64,000 nucleotides of DNA from Rhizobium sp. Root1334 (GCF_001426665.1 NZ_LMEY01000004.1:152019-216018); one strand, 5' to 3'. Positions 8,075-17,858 are shown, numbered from the stretch's first letter. The notes: generated by a model from the letters alone, not told the origin. Numbers and translations: made by a program.

Positions 8075-9703
8075 ATGTATACGCCGAAGGAGCCGGATCT
8101 GCGGCAAGCGATGAAGCGCCCGGAAACGGTTGCGCGCTCACGCCCGCGTCCCGGCTCCCTGCTTGACCTGGTCTCCGGCGACGACGAGGATTTCCGCCCA
8201 GCGTATCACGCCTCCGCAGCCGCTGAGACAGCACGCGCGACATTTTCGCCAAACCGGCAACAGGCCGTCATCGCCGAACAGATCAACGCACGCCCCACGC
8301 CCGTCAAAGGGCAGATCATGGGATATGTCGCGGCTCTTCGCGCCATCGGTCCCGATGACGTTTTCCATTGGCTCAAGGATGGCCTGCTCTGGATCATCGG
8401 CGCAACGGTCCTGTGCGTGGCCGCAGCTTTTGTCTATGCGATGGCTGCCCAGCCGCGCTACACCGTCTACACCGACCTCGTCATCGATCCGTCCAATCTG
8501 CAGGTGGTCAGTGACGACGTATTCGGCTCCAATCCGTTGCGCGACTCACAATTGCTTGAGGTCGAAAGCAAGTTGCGGATTCTCACATCGCGCAATGTGC
8601 TCACCCGCGTCATCGACGGCATGAACCTGACGCAGGACCCGGAATTCGTCAAACCCGGTATCCTTGGAGGCATCAAGGAACTGTTTTCCAGTACCAGCAA
8701 GGCCGAAACTCAACAGGCAAAGATGCTCGGCGCGACCCGCGCGCTCGCCGAGCGCGTCGAAGCTCGGCGCGAAGAGCGTTCATTCGTTGTTTCGCTCGGC
8801 GTCTATTCCGACAATGCGGAGAAATCGGTGGCGCTGTCCGACGCAATCGTCGATGCGTTCGAAAAAGAAATCTTCGAATCCGCCGCGCAAAGTGCCGGCA
8901 GGGTCGCAACGACGCTTAACGATCGCCTGGAAGAGCTTCGGCACAACGTCACCAATGCGGAAGCAAAGGTGGAGGAGTTCAAGCGCCAGAAGGGACTGCA
9001 ATCCTCCAACGGCGAGCTGGTCAGCACACAGCTTGTTGCCGAGTTGAACACGCAGGTCCTGACGGCCCAGCAGCGCTATATCGAGCTGGAAACCCGATAC
9101 AAGCAGATGCAGGAAGCAATTTCCACGGGCCGGACCGGCACCGCATCGGTTTTTGCTTCACCGGCAATGACGTCGCTGCGGCAGGATTACGACCAGGCTC
9201 TGTTGCAGCTCAACTCGCTGAAACTGACCTACGGTACCCGGCACCCGCGGATCACAGCGGCCAATTCCGACCTGTCGACCTTGAAGGCATCGATTAACAA
9301 CGAAGCCCGGCGGATCGCCGATACGGCATTTGCAGACGTGAACCAGGCCAAGTCTGCGCTCGCCGCCCTGCAGGGCAAGGCGAACGAACAGCAGACAACC
9401 GTCTACATGGATAATGATTCGCAGGTCGAGCTGCGGGATCTGGAGCGCGACGCGCGCGCCAAGGCAGCCCTTTATGAAACGCATCTGACCCGTGCCCAGC
9501 AGATTACCGAACAGCAGCAGATCAACACCTCCAATATCCGGGTGATTTCCCGTGCAATGCCGCCGCAATCGCGCAGCTGGCCGCCGCGAACTCTGATTCT
9601 GCTTGCCGCCGGAGCGTTTGCCGGTATCGCAATCGGCATCGGACTTGCACTGCTGTTCGGCATTCTTCGGGCTTTGCGCCAACATCAACCACGCACGGGC
9701 TGA
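8075..9703 (+). CDS. Wzz/GumC-family polysaccharide co-polymerase without kinase domain
   Basis: This 542-residue inner-membrane protein has a ~105-residue polar cytoplasmic N-terminus and a first membrane helix near 107-127 (WIIGATVLCVAAAFVYAM). A long periplasmic helical domain with coiled-coil character follows (~240-470), and a second membrane helix (LILLAAGAFAGIAIGIGLAL) lies near 508-530. This is the chain-length determinant layout. The protein ends soon after helix 2, so it lacks the Walker-type BY-kinase domain of ExoP. It probably controls chain length and export together with the Wzy-like protein that follows directly. The long N-terminal tail before the first helix is unusual compared with enterobacterial Wzz. 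Confidence 0.88.
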   Translation: MYTPKEPDLRQAMKRPETVARSRPRPGSLLDLVSGDDEDFRPAYHASAAAETARATFSPNRQQAVIAEQINARPTPVKGQIMGYVAALRAIGPDDVFHWLKDGLLWIIGATVLCVAAAFVYAMAAQPRYTVYTDLVIDPSNLQVVSDDVFGSNPLRDSQLLEVESKLRILTSRNVLTRVIDGMNLTQDPEFVKPGILGGIKELFSSTSKAETQQAKMLGATRALAERVEARREERSFVVSLGVYSDNAEKSVALSDAIVDAFEKEIFESAAQSAGRVATTLNDRLEELRHNVTNAEAKVEEFKRQKGLQSSNGELVSTQLVAELNTQVLTAQQRYIELETRYKQMQEAISTGRTGTASVFASPAMTSLRQDYDQALLQLNSLKLTYGTRHPRITAANSDLSTLKASINNEARRIADTAFADVNQAKSALAALQGKANEQQTTVYMDNDSQVELRDLERDARAKAALYETHLTRAQQITEQQQINTSNIRVISRAMPPQSRSWPPRTLILLAAGAFAGIAIGIGLALLFGILRALRQHQPRTG

Positions 9704-9704
9704 C

Positions 9705-11051
9705 ATGAGGACCGCTTCGCCGGACAATCATACACTGCCGGATGCTGCCGGTATCGGGACCGGTGGTATCGGCGCCGGTCCAGTGCTCTTCATGGCGATC
9801 TTCCTGTTCTTCTGGATTTCCATGACACCGTTTGTCGATCTTACCGGCGAAGGTATTCTCGACCCGTCCGCAGGCAATTCGAACCGTCTGAACCAGATCG
9901 TCTCGCTCAGCCTGTTTGCCGGTACGCTTTGCTACGGTCTGCTCCATCCGTTGCGCGCGACAATCCTGCAGCCCCGTGCGCTGCTGTTGCCACTGTTCGG
10001 CTGGTTCCTGTTCGTTTCGCTGATTTCCAACCATCCCATGCTCGGCATCAAGGCCGTCATCCTGACCGTCATGGCGACCATCAACGCCAGCATCTACCTG
10101 CTGATGCCGTCATCGGAGAAGCAATTCGCCAAGATGCTGGCGATCGGCACGCTGATCATGCTGGCGACCGCTTATTACGGCATCGTCTTCAAACCGGAAC
10201 TGTCGATCCATCAGCTTTCGGAACTGCGCGAACCGATGAACGCCGGTATGTGGCGCGGCCATTTCCCGCACAAGAACAGTGCCGCTGCCGCCATGGTGAT
10301 TGCAGCCTTCTTCGGCCTTTTCGTCATGAATGCTTGGTCACGGCTGGCCGGGATAACCATCGTCGCCCTCGCCATCATCTTTCTCGTCCACACCGGCGGA
10401 AAAACCTCCAGCGCCATGCTGCCCGGCATCCTGATCCTTGCCTGGGTATTCGAGCGTCTGCGGTTTCTGCGCATTCCTATCGCCGTCGGCGGCGTCGCAT
10501 TGTTCAATCTGTTCGCCGTTGGATCGGCCGTCTTTCGTCCACTTGGCGAGTTTGTCACCTCGCTCGGGATCGATGCCACCTTCACCAACCGGGCCGACAT
10601 ATGGCGCTTCGCCTTCACGGCGCTGGCCGAAAACCCGATCACCGGCTACGGCATCAAGGCATTCTGGCAGACGCAGGAACTGGTCTATAGCGGCGGCTCC
10701 GTCGAAACCTGGGCGGTCGCTGCAGCCAACGGCCATAATTCCTATCTCGACATCGCGTTGATGACAGGCATCCCCGGCCTCTTCCTGACCCTGCTCTGGG
10801 TCATTTTCCTGCCGCTGCGCGACATCTCCCGCCTGCCTCCGGCCATCGAACATTCGGATCTGACACGGCTTTTCATCCGGGTCTGGCTCTATGTCATTTT
10901 CAACGCCGGCCTCGAAAGCCTGTTTTTCGAAGGCGGCAATCTGCTCTGGTTCACCTTCCTCTATTGCCTGTACGGACTGCGTTTCCAATCATCCGCGACG
11001 CTGACCGAGAAACGCTTCGCTCCCGCGGAAAGGCCGGCGGCCCATGCCTGA
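9705..11051 (+). CDS. O-antigen ligase/Wzy-type polysaccharide polymerase
   Basis: This multi-pass membrane protein of 448 residues has about ten to twelve hydrophobic helices and a large periplasmic loop in the C-terminal half, where the NGHNSYLDIALMTG motif sits. N-G-H-N-x-x-(L/I) is characteristic of the Wzy_C/O-antigen-ligase family. Such proteins either polymerise repeat units or ligate polymer to lipid. Between a Wzz-type gene and a deacetylase gene, polymerase is the likelier job. ATG 9705 begins one base after the Wzz stop and starts MRTASPDNH. A longer reading from 9603 would overlap the upstream gene by 100 bases and is not favoured. Confidence 0.85.
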   Translation: MRTASPDNHTLPDAAGIGTGGIGAGPVLFMAIFLFFWISMTPFVDLTGEGILDPSAGNSNRLNQIVSLSLFAGTLCYGLLHPLRATILQPRALLLPLFGWFLFVSLISNHPMLGIKAVILTVMATINASIYLLMPSSEKQFAKMLAIGTLIMLATAYYGIVFKPELSIHQLSELREPMNAGMWRGHFPHKNSAAAAMVIAAFFGLFVMNAWSRLAGITIVALAIIFLVHTGGKTSSAMLPGILILAWVFERLRFLRIPIAVGGVALFNLFAVGSAVFRPLGEFVTSLGIDATFTNRADIWRFAFTALAENPITGYGIKAFWQTQELVYSGGSVETWAVAAANGHNSYLDIALMTGIPGLFLTLLWVIFLPLRDISRLPPAIEHSDLTRLFIRVWLYVIFNAGLESLFFEGGNLLWFTFLYCLYGLRFQSSATLTEKRFAPAERPAAHA

Positions 11052-11820
11052 CATTTTCAACACGATCACCAATATCGCCGACCGGCTGAACAACCGGCTG
11101 ATCGGGCAGTTTGCCAGGACACGGCGGCCGATCGCGACAAAGCGACCGATCATTTCCTTCACTTTCGACGACGTTCCCGATACTGCCCTGAGCAGAGGCG
11201 CAACCATTCTGGAACAATATGGCGCGCGCGGAACCTTCTATATCGCCGGTGGCCTTGAAGGACGCATCGAGCCGGATCGCCAGTTGATTTCGGCTGACGG
11301 CTGCCGTGAACTGTTCGCGCGCGGACACGAGATCGGCTGCCACACGTTTTCTCACCGCAAGGTCAGCACCTTGACCAGCCGGACATTTGCGGATGACCTC
11401 ACCCGCAACGAAGCCTTCCTGACCGATGCCGGGATCTCCCGTAAGCCCAGCAACTTCGCCTTCCCCTATAATGCGGCGTCACCCCGCCTTCGGCATGTTC
11501 TGAAAAAACGCTACACCACCTGCCGGGCAGCAGGCGAGGCGATCAACCGGGGAGCGGTCGATCCTTTCATGCTGAAAGCCGTCGAAATCCGCCAGCCGGA
11601 GGACCACGCTCTGGGCCTGACACGGTGGATCGACGATGTTGCGGCCAATCCGGGCTGGCTGATCTTTTTTACCCACGATATTGCCGCCACCCCGACACCC
11701 TATGGCTGCCGGCCGGAAACGCTGGAGCGGCTGGTCTCGCACGCCCGCGAACGCCAGTGCGACATTCTCCCCATCTGCGAGGCATTAGGCCGCTTCGGCT
11801 GGAAGGAGGCCCACCCTTGA
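11044..11820 (+). CDS. NodB-type polysaccharide deacetylase (carbohydrate esterase family 4)
   Basis: This 258-residue protein overlaps the end of the polymerase gene by 8 bases. The NodB homology domain shows the metal and base motif TFDD (~residues 40-43) and the histidine motif EIGCHTFSH near 98-106, which provides metal ligands H-x-x-x-H. The segment NFAFPYNAAS matches the third CE4 motif. There is no evident signal peptide, which suggests a cytoplasmic N-deacetylase acting on the lipid-linked repeat unit, as in some exopolysaccharide pathways. It would remove N-acetyl groups from a hexosamine. A free amine made this way could be the acceptor of the GNAT-like enzymes, but this is speculation. 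Confidence 0.88.
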   Translation: MPDIFNTITNIADRLNNRLIGQFARTRRPIATKRPIISFTFDDVPDTALSRGATILEQYGARGTFYIAGGLEGRIEPDRQLISADGCRELFARGHEIGCHTFSHRKVSTLTSRTFADDLTRNEAFLTDAGISRKPSNFAFPYNAASPRLRHVLKKRYTTCRAAGEAINRGAVDPFMLKAVEIRQPEDHALGLTRWIDDVAANPGWLIFFTHDIAATPTPYGCRPETLERLVSHARERQCDILPICEALGRFGWKEAHP

Positions 11821-13103
11821 CTATCGTCAACCAGACAATCGGCAAGACGACATTGCTGAAGATCAACAACTACTTCTACCGGAGAGGCGGCGCTGAAGCC
11901 GTGTTCCTCGATCATATCGCCATGTTTGAAAAGGCCGGCTGGAACGTCATTCCCTTCGCCATGCAACATGAATTGAACCCGCCAAGCCCGTGGTCCGACT
12001 ATTTCGTTTCAGAGATTGAATACGGCCATGAAACCGGCACGCTGAACAAGATCAAGCAGGTCGCGAATATCATCTATTCCTTCGAGGCGCAGCGCAATGT
12101 CAAGCGGCTGATCGAGCGGGTCAATCCGGCGATCGCCCACGCGCACAACGTCTACCATCACCTTTCGCCGGCGATCTTCTCGACATTGAAATCGGCTGGC
12201 ATCCCGACGGTCATGACGGTTCACGACCTCAAGCTCGCCTGTCCCTCCTACAAGATGCTGCGGGATGCCAAGGTCTGCGAAGACTGCAAGGGCGGCCGCA
12301 TCCATAATGTCCTTGTGCATCGCTGCATCAAGGGATCGACGGTGCTGAGCACCGTCGTGCTGGCCGAGACCGCGCTGCATCGAAGCCTTGGACTGTACCG
12401 CAGTAATCTCGACCGCCTCGTCGTCCCCAGCCGGTTTTACATTGAAAAGCTGGTCGAGTGGGGCTGGCCGCGGGAAAAAATGGTCTACATTCCCAATTTC
12501 GTCGATGTCGATGCCTTCGAAACGGAATGGGTGGAGAGCGACTATTTCGCCTTCGCCGGGCGCCTCGCACCGGAAAAAGGGATCGACACGCTGATCCGCG
12601 CCGCCGCGCTGTCGAAGCAGAAGCTGGTGATCGCGGGAACCGGGCCGGAGGAAGCCGCATTGAAAGCGCTGGCCGAGACGCTCGAGGCTGATGTCGTATT
12701 CGCCGGCTATCTGTCCGGAGACGCGCTGCATCGGTTGATCGGCGAAGCCAAGGCTTTGGTACTGCCGTCCGAGTGGTACGAGAACGCCCCCATCAGCGTG
12801 CTCGAAGCCTATGCACTCGAAACGCCGGTCATCGGTGCCAGGATTGGCGGTATTCCCGAGATGATCCTGGAAGGCGAAACCGGTTTGATGGCCATGCCTG
12901 GAGATGCGCAGGATCTGGCGGCGGCACTGACAGCAATGGATTCGCGCTCACCCGAAGAACGGCGCGAGATGGGCCGGAAAGCACGGCAATGGATCGCCGT
13001 CGAGTTCTCCTCGGCCGCCTATCTGAGGCGGACGACGGAACTCTATAATAGCCTTGGCGCATCCCTGCCGGTGCCCACGCGCCACATCACGCAATCAAAT
13101 TGA
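11817..13103 (+). CDS. Glycosyltransferase family 4-type enzyme
   Basis: This 428-residue protein begins at a TTG that overlaps the deacetylase stop, preceded by GGAAGGAGG. It shows the GT-B, family 4 plan. RRGGAEAV near the N-terminus is the acceptor-side glycine motif. APEKGIDTLI lies in the nucleotide-sugar domain, and EWYENAPISVLEAYA gives the E-x7-E motif. A cysteine group in the middle (CPSY...CEDC...HRC) resembles a small zinc-binding insertion seen in some family members. It adds one sugar to the growing repeat unit at the cytoplasmic face. Sugar specificity cannot be read. The translational coupling suggests tight co-expression with the deacetylase. Confidence 0.87.
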   Translation: MTIVNQTIGKTTLLKINNYFYRRGGAEAVFLDHIAMFEKAGWNVIPFAMQHELNPPSPWSDYFVSEIEYGHETGTLNKIKQVANIIYSFEAQRNVKRLIERVNPAIAHAHNVYHHLSPAIFSTLKSAGIPTVMTVHDLKLACPSYKMLRDAKVCEDCKGGRIHNVLVHRCIKGSTVLSTVVLAETALHRSLGLYRSNLDRLVVPSRFYIEKLVEWGWPREKMVYIPNFVDVDAFETEWVESDYFAFAGRLAPEKGIDTLIRAAALSKQKLVIAGTGPEEAALKALAETLEADVVFAGYLSGDALHRLIGEAKALVLPSEWYENAPISVLEAYALETPVIGARIGGIPEMILEGETGLMAMPGDAQDLAAALTAMDSRSPEERREMGRKARQWIAVEFSSAAYLRRTTELYNSLGASLPVPTRHITQSN

Positions 13104-13130
13104 TACACTTCTCGGCAATACAACTCATAA

Positions 13131-13182
13131 TTTCAGCCGATATCTACAATTTTAACGGTTATATTTCCGTGATTTCAGCCGT
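13131..13182. repeat. Pair of direct repeats ATTTCAGCCG ahead of a glycosyltransferase gene
   Basis: Two exact 10-base copies lie at 13131-13140 and 13173-13182, 42 bases apart, about four helical turns. They sit in the AT-rich 121-base gap before the gene at 13225. They may be activator sites for an internal promoter. Chance is not excluded. Confidence 0.35.
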
Positions 13183-13224
13183 TCGCAGCTAAACCATATC
13201 CCAAGGAACCGGGGATGTGGGACT

Positions 13225-14583
13225 ATGAGCAACGAACCGCGAGTTTTCGGGACAGCAGACCGGCAGTCTGAACAGTCAGGCATCGGGAGCATCCTGAACA
13301 CGATCAGGGAAGGCGTACAAGACGCCGCTGCGGATACACCGGTCGAAATGCCAGCGGAAACCGCGAGCGCGCCGCCAGCGGAACGCATCACGATTGCGCC
13401 CGTTCCTCCGTTGAGTGAGACCTCTCTTTTTGAGCCCGCTGAGACGTTCGGAAAGGCGGTGGCGCGTCCCCGCGTCATGATGCTCGGCAGCCGAGGCATC
13501 CCCAATGTCCAGGGCGGCGTTGAAAAGCACATCGAGATGATCGGTACCGAGCTTGTCCAGATGGGCTGGGACGTTGACGTTATCGGTCGGCGGCAATACC
13601 TGGCCAGCCCATCGGAAAGCGTCTGGAAGGGTATTCGGGTCATTCCGCTGTGGGCGCCCAAGAGAATGGTCCTTGAGGCCATCGGGCATAGCATCGCCGG
13701 GGTGTTCTATGCCGCGCGCCAAAGACCCGATGTCCTGCATATCCATGCTGTGGGCCCTGCGCTGGTAGCGCCGCTTGCCCGCCTCTTCGGGCTGAAGGTC
13801 ATCATTACTCACCATGGCTATGACTACGAACGCCAGAAATGGGGTCGGTTTGCCAAGCGCATGCTGAAGACGGGCGAGGCATTCGGAATGTATGCCTCTA
13901 ACGGGCGCATTGCGATTTCGCAGGAAATCGTTCGTGCCATGCGGAAAGAATACGGTGTTGCCGTCGATTTTGTCCCGAACGGCGTCTCTGTGCAACCGAA
14001 GATCAGCACCACCGAAATCCTGAAAACTTTCGGGCTGACGCCGCGCCGATACATCGTCATGATGGCCCGCCTGGTTCCCGAAAAGCGCCAGCACGACCTG
14101 ATCCTTGCCTTCGCCAAGGCAAACAGGCCCGAGAAACTGGTGATCGTCGGCGGCGCCGACCATGAAACCGAGTATTCGGCCCACGTGAAGGCCCTGGCTG
14201 CAAAGACGCCTTCAGTCGTCATGACGGGATTTCAGACAGGCGCCGCACTTGCAGAGCTCTACAGCAACGCGGCCTTGTTCGTGCTGCCGTCAAGTCACGA
14301 AGGAATGCCGATCGCCTTGCTGGAAGCGCTCAGCTACGGCCTGCCGGTCCTCGCCAGCGATATCCCTGCCAATCGCGAACTCAAGCTCGCCCCGGCCGAT
14401 TACTTTCCGATGGGCGATGTCGATGCTTTGGCGGCAGCTCTCGGGCGCAAATTGTCCAGCCCATTCGATGAGGACGGGACGGATGAGCTGACTGTCCAGA
14501 TCCAGACGGATTACAGCTGGAAGAAGATCAGCGAACGAACGGCTGCGGTGTATCGATCCGTCATTCGCAGGCGGCCACGCTGA
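13225..14583 (+). CDS. Glycosyltransferase family 4-type enzyme
   Basis: This 452-residue GT-B enzyme has a ~85-residue Ala/Pro-rich, probably disordered N-terminal tail that family members usually lack. The catalytic part begins at RVMMLGSRGIPNVQGGVEKH (~89-108), with the glycine-rich acceptor loop. The donor-binding part has ARLVPEKRQHDL and EGMPIALLEALSYG, the E-x7-E motif. The MLGxRGIPxxxGGxE start is typical of rhizobial and cyanobacterial exopolysaccharide GT4 enzymes. The gene is separated by 121 bases from the previous gene, so it may have its own promoter. Its role is addition of a sugar to the repeat unit; donor and linkage are unknown. Confidence 0.87.
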   Translation: MSNEPRVFGTADRQSEQSGIGSILNTIREGVQDAAADTPVEMPAETASAPPAERITIAPVPPLSETSLFEPAETFGKAVARPRVMMLGSRGIPNVQGGVEKHIEMIGTELVQMGWDVDVIGRRQYLASPSESVWKGIRVIPLWAPKRMVLEAIGHSIAGVFYAARQRPDVLHIHAVGPALVAPLARLFGLKVIITHHGYDYERQKWGRFAKRMLKTGEAFGMYASNGRIAISQEIVRAMRKEYGVAVDFVPNGVSVQPKISTTEILKTFGLTPRRYIVMMARLVPEKRQHDLILAFAKANRPEKLVIVGGADHETEYSAHVKALAAKTPSVVMTGFQTGAALAELYSNAALFVLPSSHEGMPIALLEALSYGLPVLASDIPANRELKLAPADYFPMGDVDALAAALGRKLSSPFDEDGTDELTVQIQTDYSWKKISERTAAVYRSVIRRRPR

Positions 14584-14634
14584 CCTGACCGATCCATCCG
14601 GCCATCAACCAAATTTCAAATCATCGGCAATATT

Positions 14635-15699
14635 ATGAGCGACGTCACAGTCCTGTCCAACAACGCGCCGGCGGTGCTTCATGCAAACGGGGAGGTCATT
14701 TTGGGTGTATCCATCATTATCAAGACCTTGAATGAAGAAAAACGCATCGCCGCGACCATCGAAAGCGCGCTTGCAGGACTGCCTGGCGGCATCGGCGAAG
14801 TCATCGTTGCAGACAGCGGATCCAGGGATCGCACCGTTGAAATAGCATCGCGCTACCCGGTCACCGTTGTGCAGATCGCGCCGCCAGCGCAAGCCAGCTG
14901 CGGAATAGGCCCGCAACTCGGCTTCCAGTATTCGACCTTCGGCCACGTCTGCCTGCTCGACGGGGATATGATCCTCGATCCGGACTTCCTGACCGACGCG
15001 CTGCGCTTTCTCGCCGATAATCCCGATGTCGCCGGCGTCACAGGGCACGTGGAGGAAATGCAAACGGCCAACCTCGAATATGCTCGCCGCGTACAGCGCA
15101 ATGCGCCGGAAAACCGCGTTGGCGATATCGACAGGATGAATGGCGGCGGGCTTTACCGGCGCAGCGCCATCGAGAAGGCCGGTTACATTTCCGATCGCAA
15201 CCTGCACGGATATGAAGAGTTCGATCTCGGCGTCCGGCTGCGCAGTCAAGGCTGGCGGCTTCATCGTCTTGACCGGCGTTTCGTCAGCCATTTCGGACAC
15301 ACATCGAACTCCTACCGGCTGCTGGTCCGGCGCTGGAACAGCAAGTATCTCTACGGCACCGGCGAACTGTTGCGCGCATCGGTCGGCAAACCCTATTTCG
15401 GCCGGCTGATCGCTGAATTGCCGGAGTTGAAGCTCTGGGCCGCCGTTTATTGCTGGTGGGCTGTATCGCTCGCCATCCTGTTCATGGCGCCGGGATTGGT
15501 ATCAGGCCTGGCAATTGTGATCGCGCTGGCCGCCGCCATCGTTCTCCTGCTCAGCGTCAAGAAGGGCGGCTTTGCCATGGGCCTTTACACGGTCGTCGCC
15601 TGGTGCTTTCACGCCGCCGCCATACCGGCCGGCTTCTTCCGGCGCCGCCTGCCGCCACAATCATGGATCGAAAGCCGGACAATCGGAGCTGCCCGATGA
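14635..15699 (+). CDS. Glycosyltransferase family 2-type enzyme with C-terminal membrane segments
   Basis: This 354-residue protein has the GT-A fold of family 2: SIIIKTLNEEKRIAATIESA near the N-terminus, ADSGSRDRT, and the metal-binding LLDGDMILDPDF near residue 103-114. The block HGYEEFDLGVRLRSQGW follows as the usual catalytic-loop equivalent. Two hydrophobic helices lie in the C-terminal third (~265-320), so the enzyme is membrane attached. The ATG is weakly supported by upstream bases. The next gene starts inside its stop codon (ATGA), so the two products are coupled. It probably extends the lipid-linked glycan. Confidence 0.87.
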   Translation: MSDVTVLSNNAPAVLHANGEVILGVSIIIKTLNEEKRIAATIESALAGLPGGIGEVIVADSGSRDRTVEIASRYPVTVVQIAPPAQASCGIGPQLGFQYSTFGHVCLLDGDMILDPDFLTDALRFLADNPDVAGVTGHVEEMQTANLEYARRVQRNAPENRVGDIDRMNGGGLYRRSAIEKAGYISDRNLHGYEEFDLGVRLRSQGWRLHRLDRRFVSHFGHTSNSYRLLVRRWNSKYLYGTGELLRASVGKPYFGRLIAELPELKLWAAVYCWWAVSLAILFMAPGLVSGLAIVIALAAAIVLLLSVKKGGFAMGLYTVVAWCFHAAAIPAGFFRRRLPPQSWIESRTIGAAR

Positions 15700-17858
15700 G
15701 GCTTTGGGCCTATTGGGTTGCCGCATTAATTCTGGCCGTTTCATCGCCGGTCATGGCGGCCGATGAATGGCTGCCCGTCCGCGAAACCTCGATGGTGCTC
15801 AGCAATCAAAGCCCTCTCGACTTCTCCTCCATCCTGTCCAATCCGCCCATCGAAGAGGGCAGCCAGCTTCTGACAGGAAATCAGGGCCGGTTTGTCCGCG
15901 CCAACGAGCCGGATAAACCCGTAAGACTGCTTTGCGCATCGCTGGCCTGGAGCCCGGCTTCCGGCGGCTTTCCAAGCCACGCCGATGCCGATCTCTACGC
16001 GGCACAGCTGGCCAAACACGGCTACAACATCGCAAGGCTCCATTTTGTCGATGCCAGCCTGATGTTCGGCCGTACCCGTGATTTCGATTTCGATCCTGAA
16101 ACTCTCGACCGCGTCCATTACCTGCTGGCGGCACTCAAGCGTAACGGCATCTACTGGATCATGGACGGCCTTTCCTCCTGGCGCGGCGCCTATGGCGGCT
16201 ATGACGATCGCTGGGATCCGTCAAGCGATCTGAAGCTTGCGCTCTACTTCGATGACAAAGCCTTTGACCACTGGCTGGAATTCCAGCGCCGCTTCCTGAC
16301 ATCCGTCAACCCCTATACCGGCAGTGCGCCGGTCCATGACAATGCGCTGGCGTTGATCATCCTTGTCAACGAGAACAATATCGAATTCGACAGCATCGTG
16401 CGGGAGCGCGACGGCAAACCGCACTACGACGAGCGATTGAAGCTGCCCTTCAATGCTTGGCTGAAGCAGCGCTACGGTTCGACCGAAGCCCTTTCGCAAG
16501 CGTGGCCCGACCTAAAGTCCGGCGAACGGCTGGAAGACGCCTCAATCGAACTTCCAGGGTCGCGTTACGAAGACTCCCCTCGCCTGAAGGACCTGCAGGC
16601 CTTTTTCGTTTCTGTCGAAAAGACTGTCACCGCCCGCATGAGCGAAGCGCTGCGTGGGCTTGGCTACAGGGGCGAGATCAGCAACTATAACAACTGGCCG
16701 ACGATCCAGACGACGCTGAGCCGAGAGGATCTGCCGGTTGTCACGATGAACACCTATCAGGATTGGGTCGGCAGCTATTCGCCCGGCGCGACCATGACGC
16801 AGAAAAGCTCGATTGACGATAGTTTCAATTACATGCGCCTGATCGCCGCCGCCCGCTGGCTCGGCAAACCGTTCGTCGTCAGTGAATACGACCATCTCTT
16901 CTGGAACCGGTATCGCTACGAGGCCGGACTGGTCATGCCGGCCTACGCCTCGCAGCAGGGCTGGGACGTGCTCTGCCGCCATGCGCATGGACCGATCATC
17001 CTGAAATATAACGAGCCCTTTCCCCATAAGAAGGCGATGCTGCCCTATGCCATCGCGCTTGACCCGGTCGCACGCGCAGGTGAAACGCTGGCAGCACTTT
17101 TGTTCCGGCGCGGAGATGTGGCCACCTCGGAACTGACCTTTCCCTTTCTTGTGCGCGGTACCGAGGATCTCACCGACGATATGCAGGCGCGCGAACCGGA
17201 GCGGCTCACCGAGCTTGGCCTTGTCGGGGCGATCGGCATGGCAAAAGCAGCGAAAGGAAACTTGGGTGTCGGCCAGCCACGATCTACCGTCGATCCACAA
17301 GCGATCCTCGACGCCGCCAAGACTGCCGGGCTGTTATCCAAGGACAACCAGACCGACCTGAAGACCGGCCTCTATGAAAGCGATACCGGCGAACTGCTGC
17401 TGGATCGCCTGCGGGGCCAATTGCGGGTGATGACACCAAAAACCGAAGCGGTAGCATTTTCGACCCTTCGGGAACCTGTCAATCTGGGCAGCGTCCGCGT
17501 CGAGGCTTCAGACGGTGATGGCCTGCTGGCAGTCTCGGTGCTGGATGATGTCGAGAGCATTGCGCAGAGCCGCAAACTTCTCGTCATCTACGCCACGGAT
17601 GCGCACAATACGGATATGCAGTTCCGCGACGACGAGGAAAAAGTCATCGCCGATTTCGGCCGCCTTCCCGTGCTGATCCGCAGGGGTTATGTCGACCTGT
17701 CGCTCAAGCTGGCCGAGGGGCAATGGCGGTTGACACCGATCACGCTGAACGGCGTCGCCTCAACTGCCGCCGGCCAGGAGGTATCCCCGACCGGATTCCG
17801 GCTTTCCAATGACGCGGCGTCAGGTCCGACAACGTTCTTTCTGCTCGAAAGAAGCTGA
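15696..17858 (+). CDS. Secreted glycoside hydrolase-like protein (clan GH-A-type barrel)
   Basis: This protein of 720 residues starts by ATGA overlap. Its first ~22 residues form a signal peptide (WVAALILAVSSPVMAADE), so it is exported. The next ~450 residues look like a (beta/alpha)8 glycosidase. LILVNENNIEF near 220-230 has the Asn-Glu pair expected of a clan GH-A acid/base, and VVSEYDHLFWNRYR near 395-405 has a glutamate at the nucleophile position. A C-terminal part (~550-720) looks beta-rich. Within a polysaccharide operon it may trim or release the polymer, as ExoK/ExsH-type enzymes do, but it does not look like those families. I do not know its exact family or substrate. Confidence 0.65.
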   Translation: MRLWAYWVAALILAVSSPVMAADEWLPVRETSMVLSNQSPLDFSSILSNPPIEEGSQLLTGNQGRFVRANEPDKPVRLLCASLAWSPASGGFPSHADADLYAAQLAKHGYNIARLHFVDASLMFGRTRDFDFDPETLDRVHYLLAALKRNGIYWIMDGLSSWRGAYGGYDDRWDPSSDLKLALYFDDKAFDHWLEFQRRFLTSVNPYTGSAPVHDNALALIILVNENNIEFDSIVRERDGKPHYDERLKLPFNAWLKQRYGSTEALSQAWPDLKSGERLEDASIELPGSRYEDSPRLKDLQAFFVSVEKTVTARMSEALRGLGYRGEISNYNNWPTIQTTLSREDLPVVTMNTYQDWVGSYSPGATMTQKSSIDDSFNYMRLIAAARWLGKPFVVSEYDHLFWNRYRYEAGLVMPAYASQQGWDVLCRHAHGPIILKYNEPFPHKKAMLPYAIALDPVARAGETLAALLFRRGDVATSELTFPFLVRGTEDLTDDMQAREPERLTELGLVGAIGMAKAAKGNLGVGQPRSTVDPQAILDAAKTAGLLSKDNQTDLKTGLYESDTGELLLDRLRGQLRVMTPKTEAVAFSTLREPVNLGSVRVEASDGDGLLAVSVLDDVESIAQSRKLLVIYATDAHNTDMQFRDDEEKVIADFGRLPVLIRRGYVDLSLKLAEGQWRLTPITLNGVASTAAGQEVSPTGFRLSNDAASGPTTFFLLERS

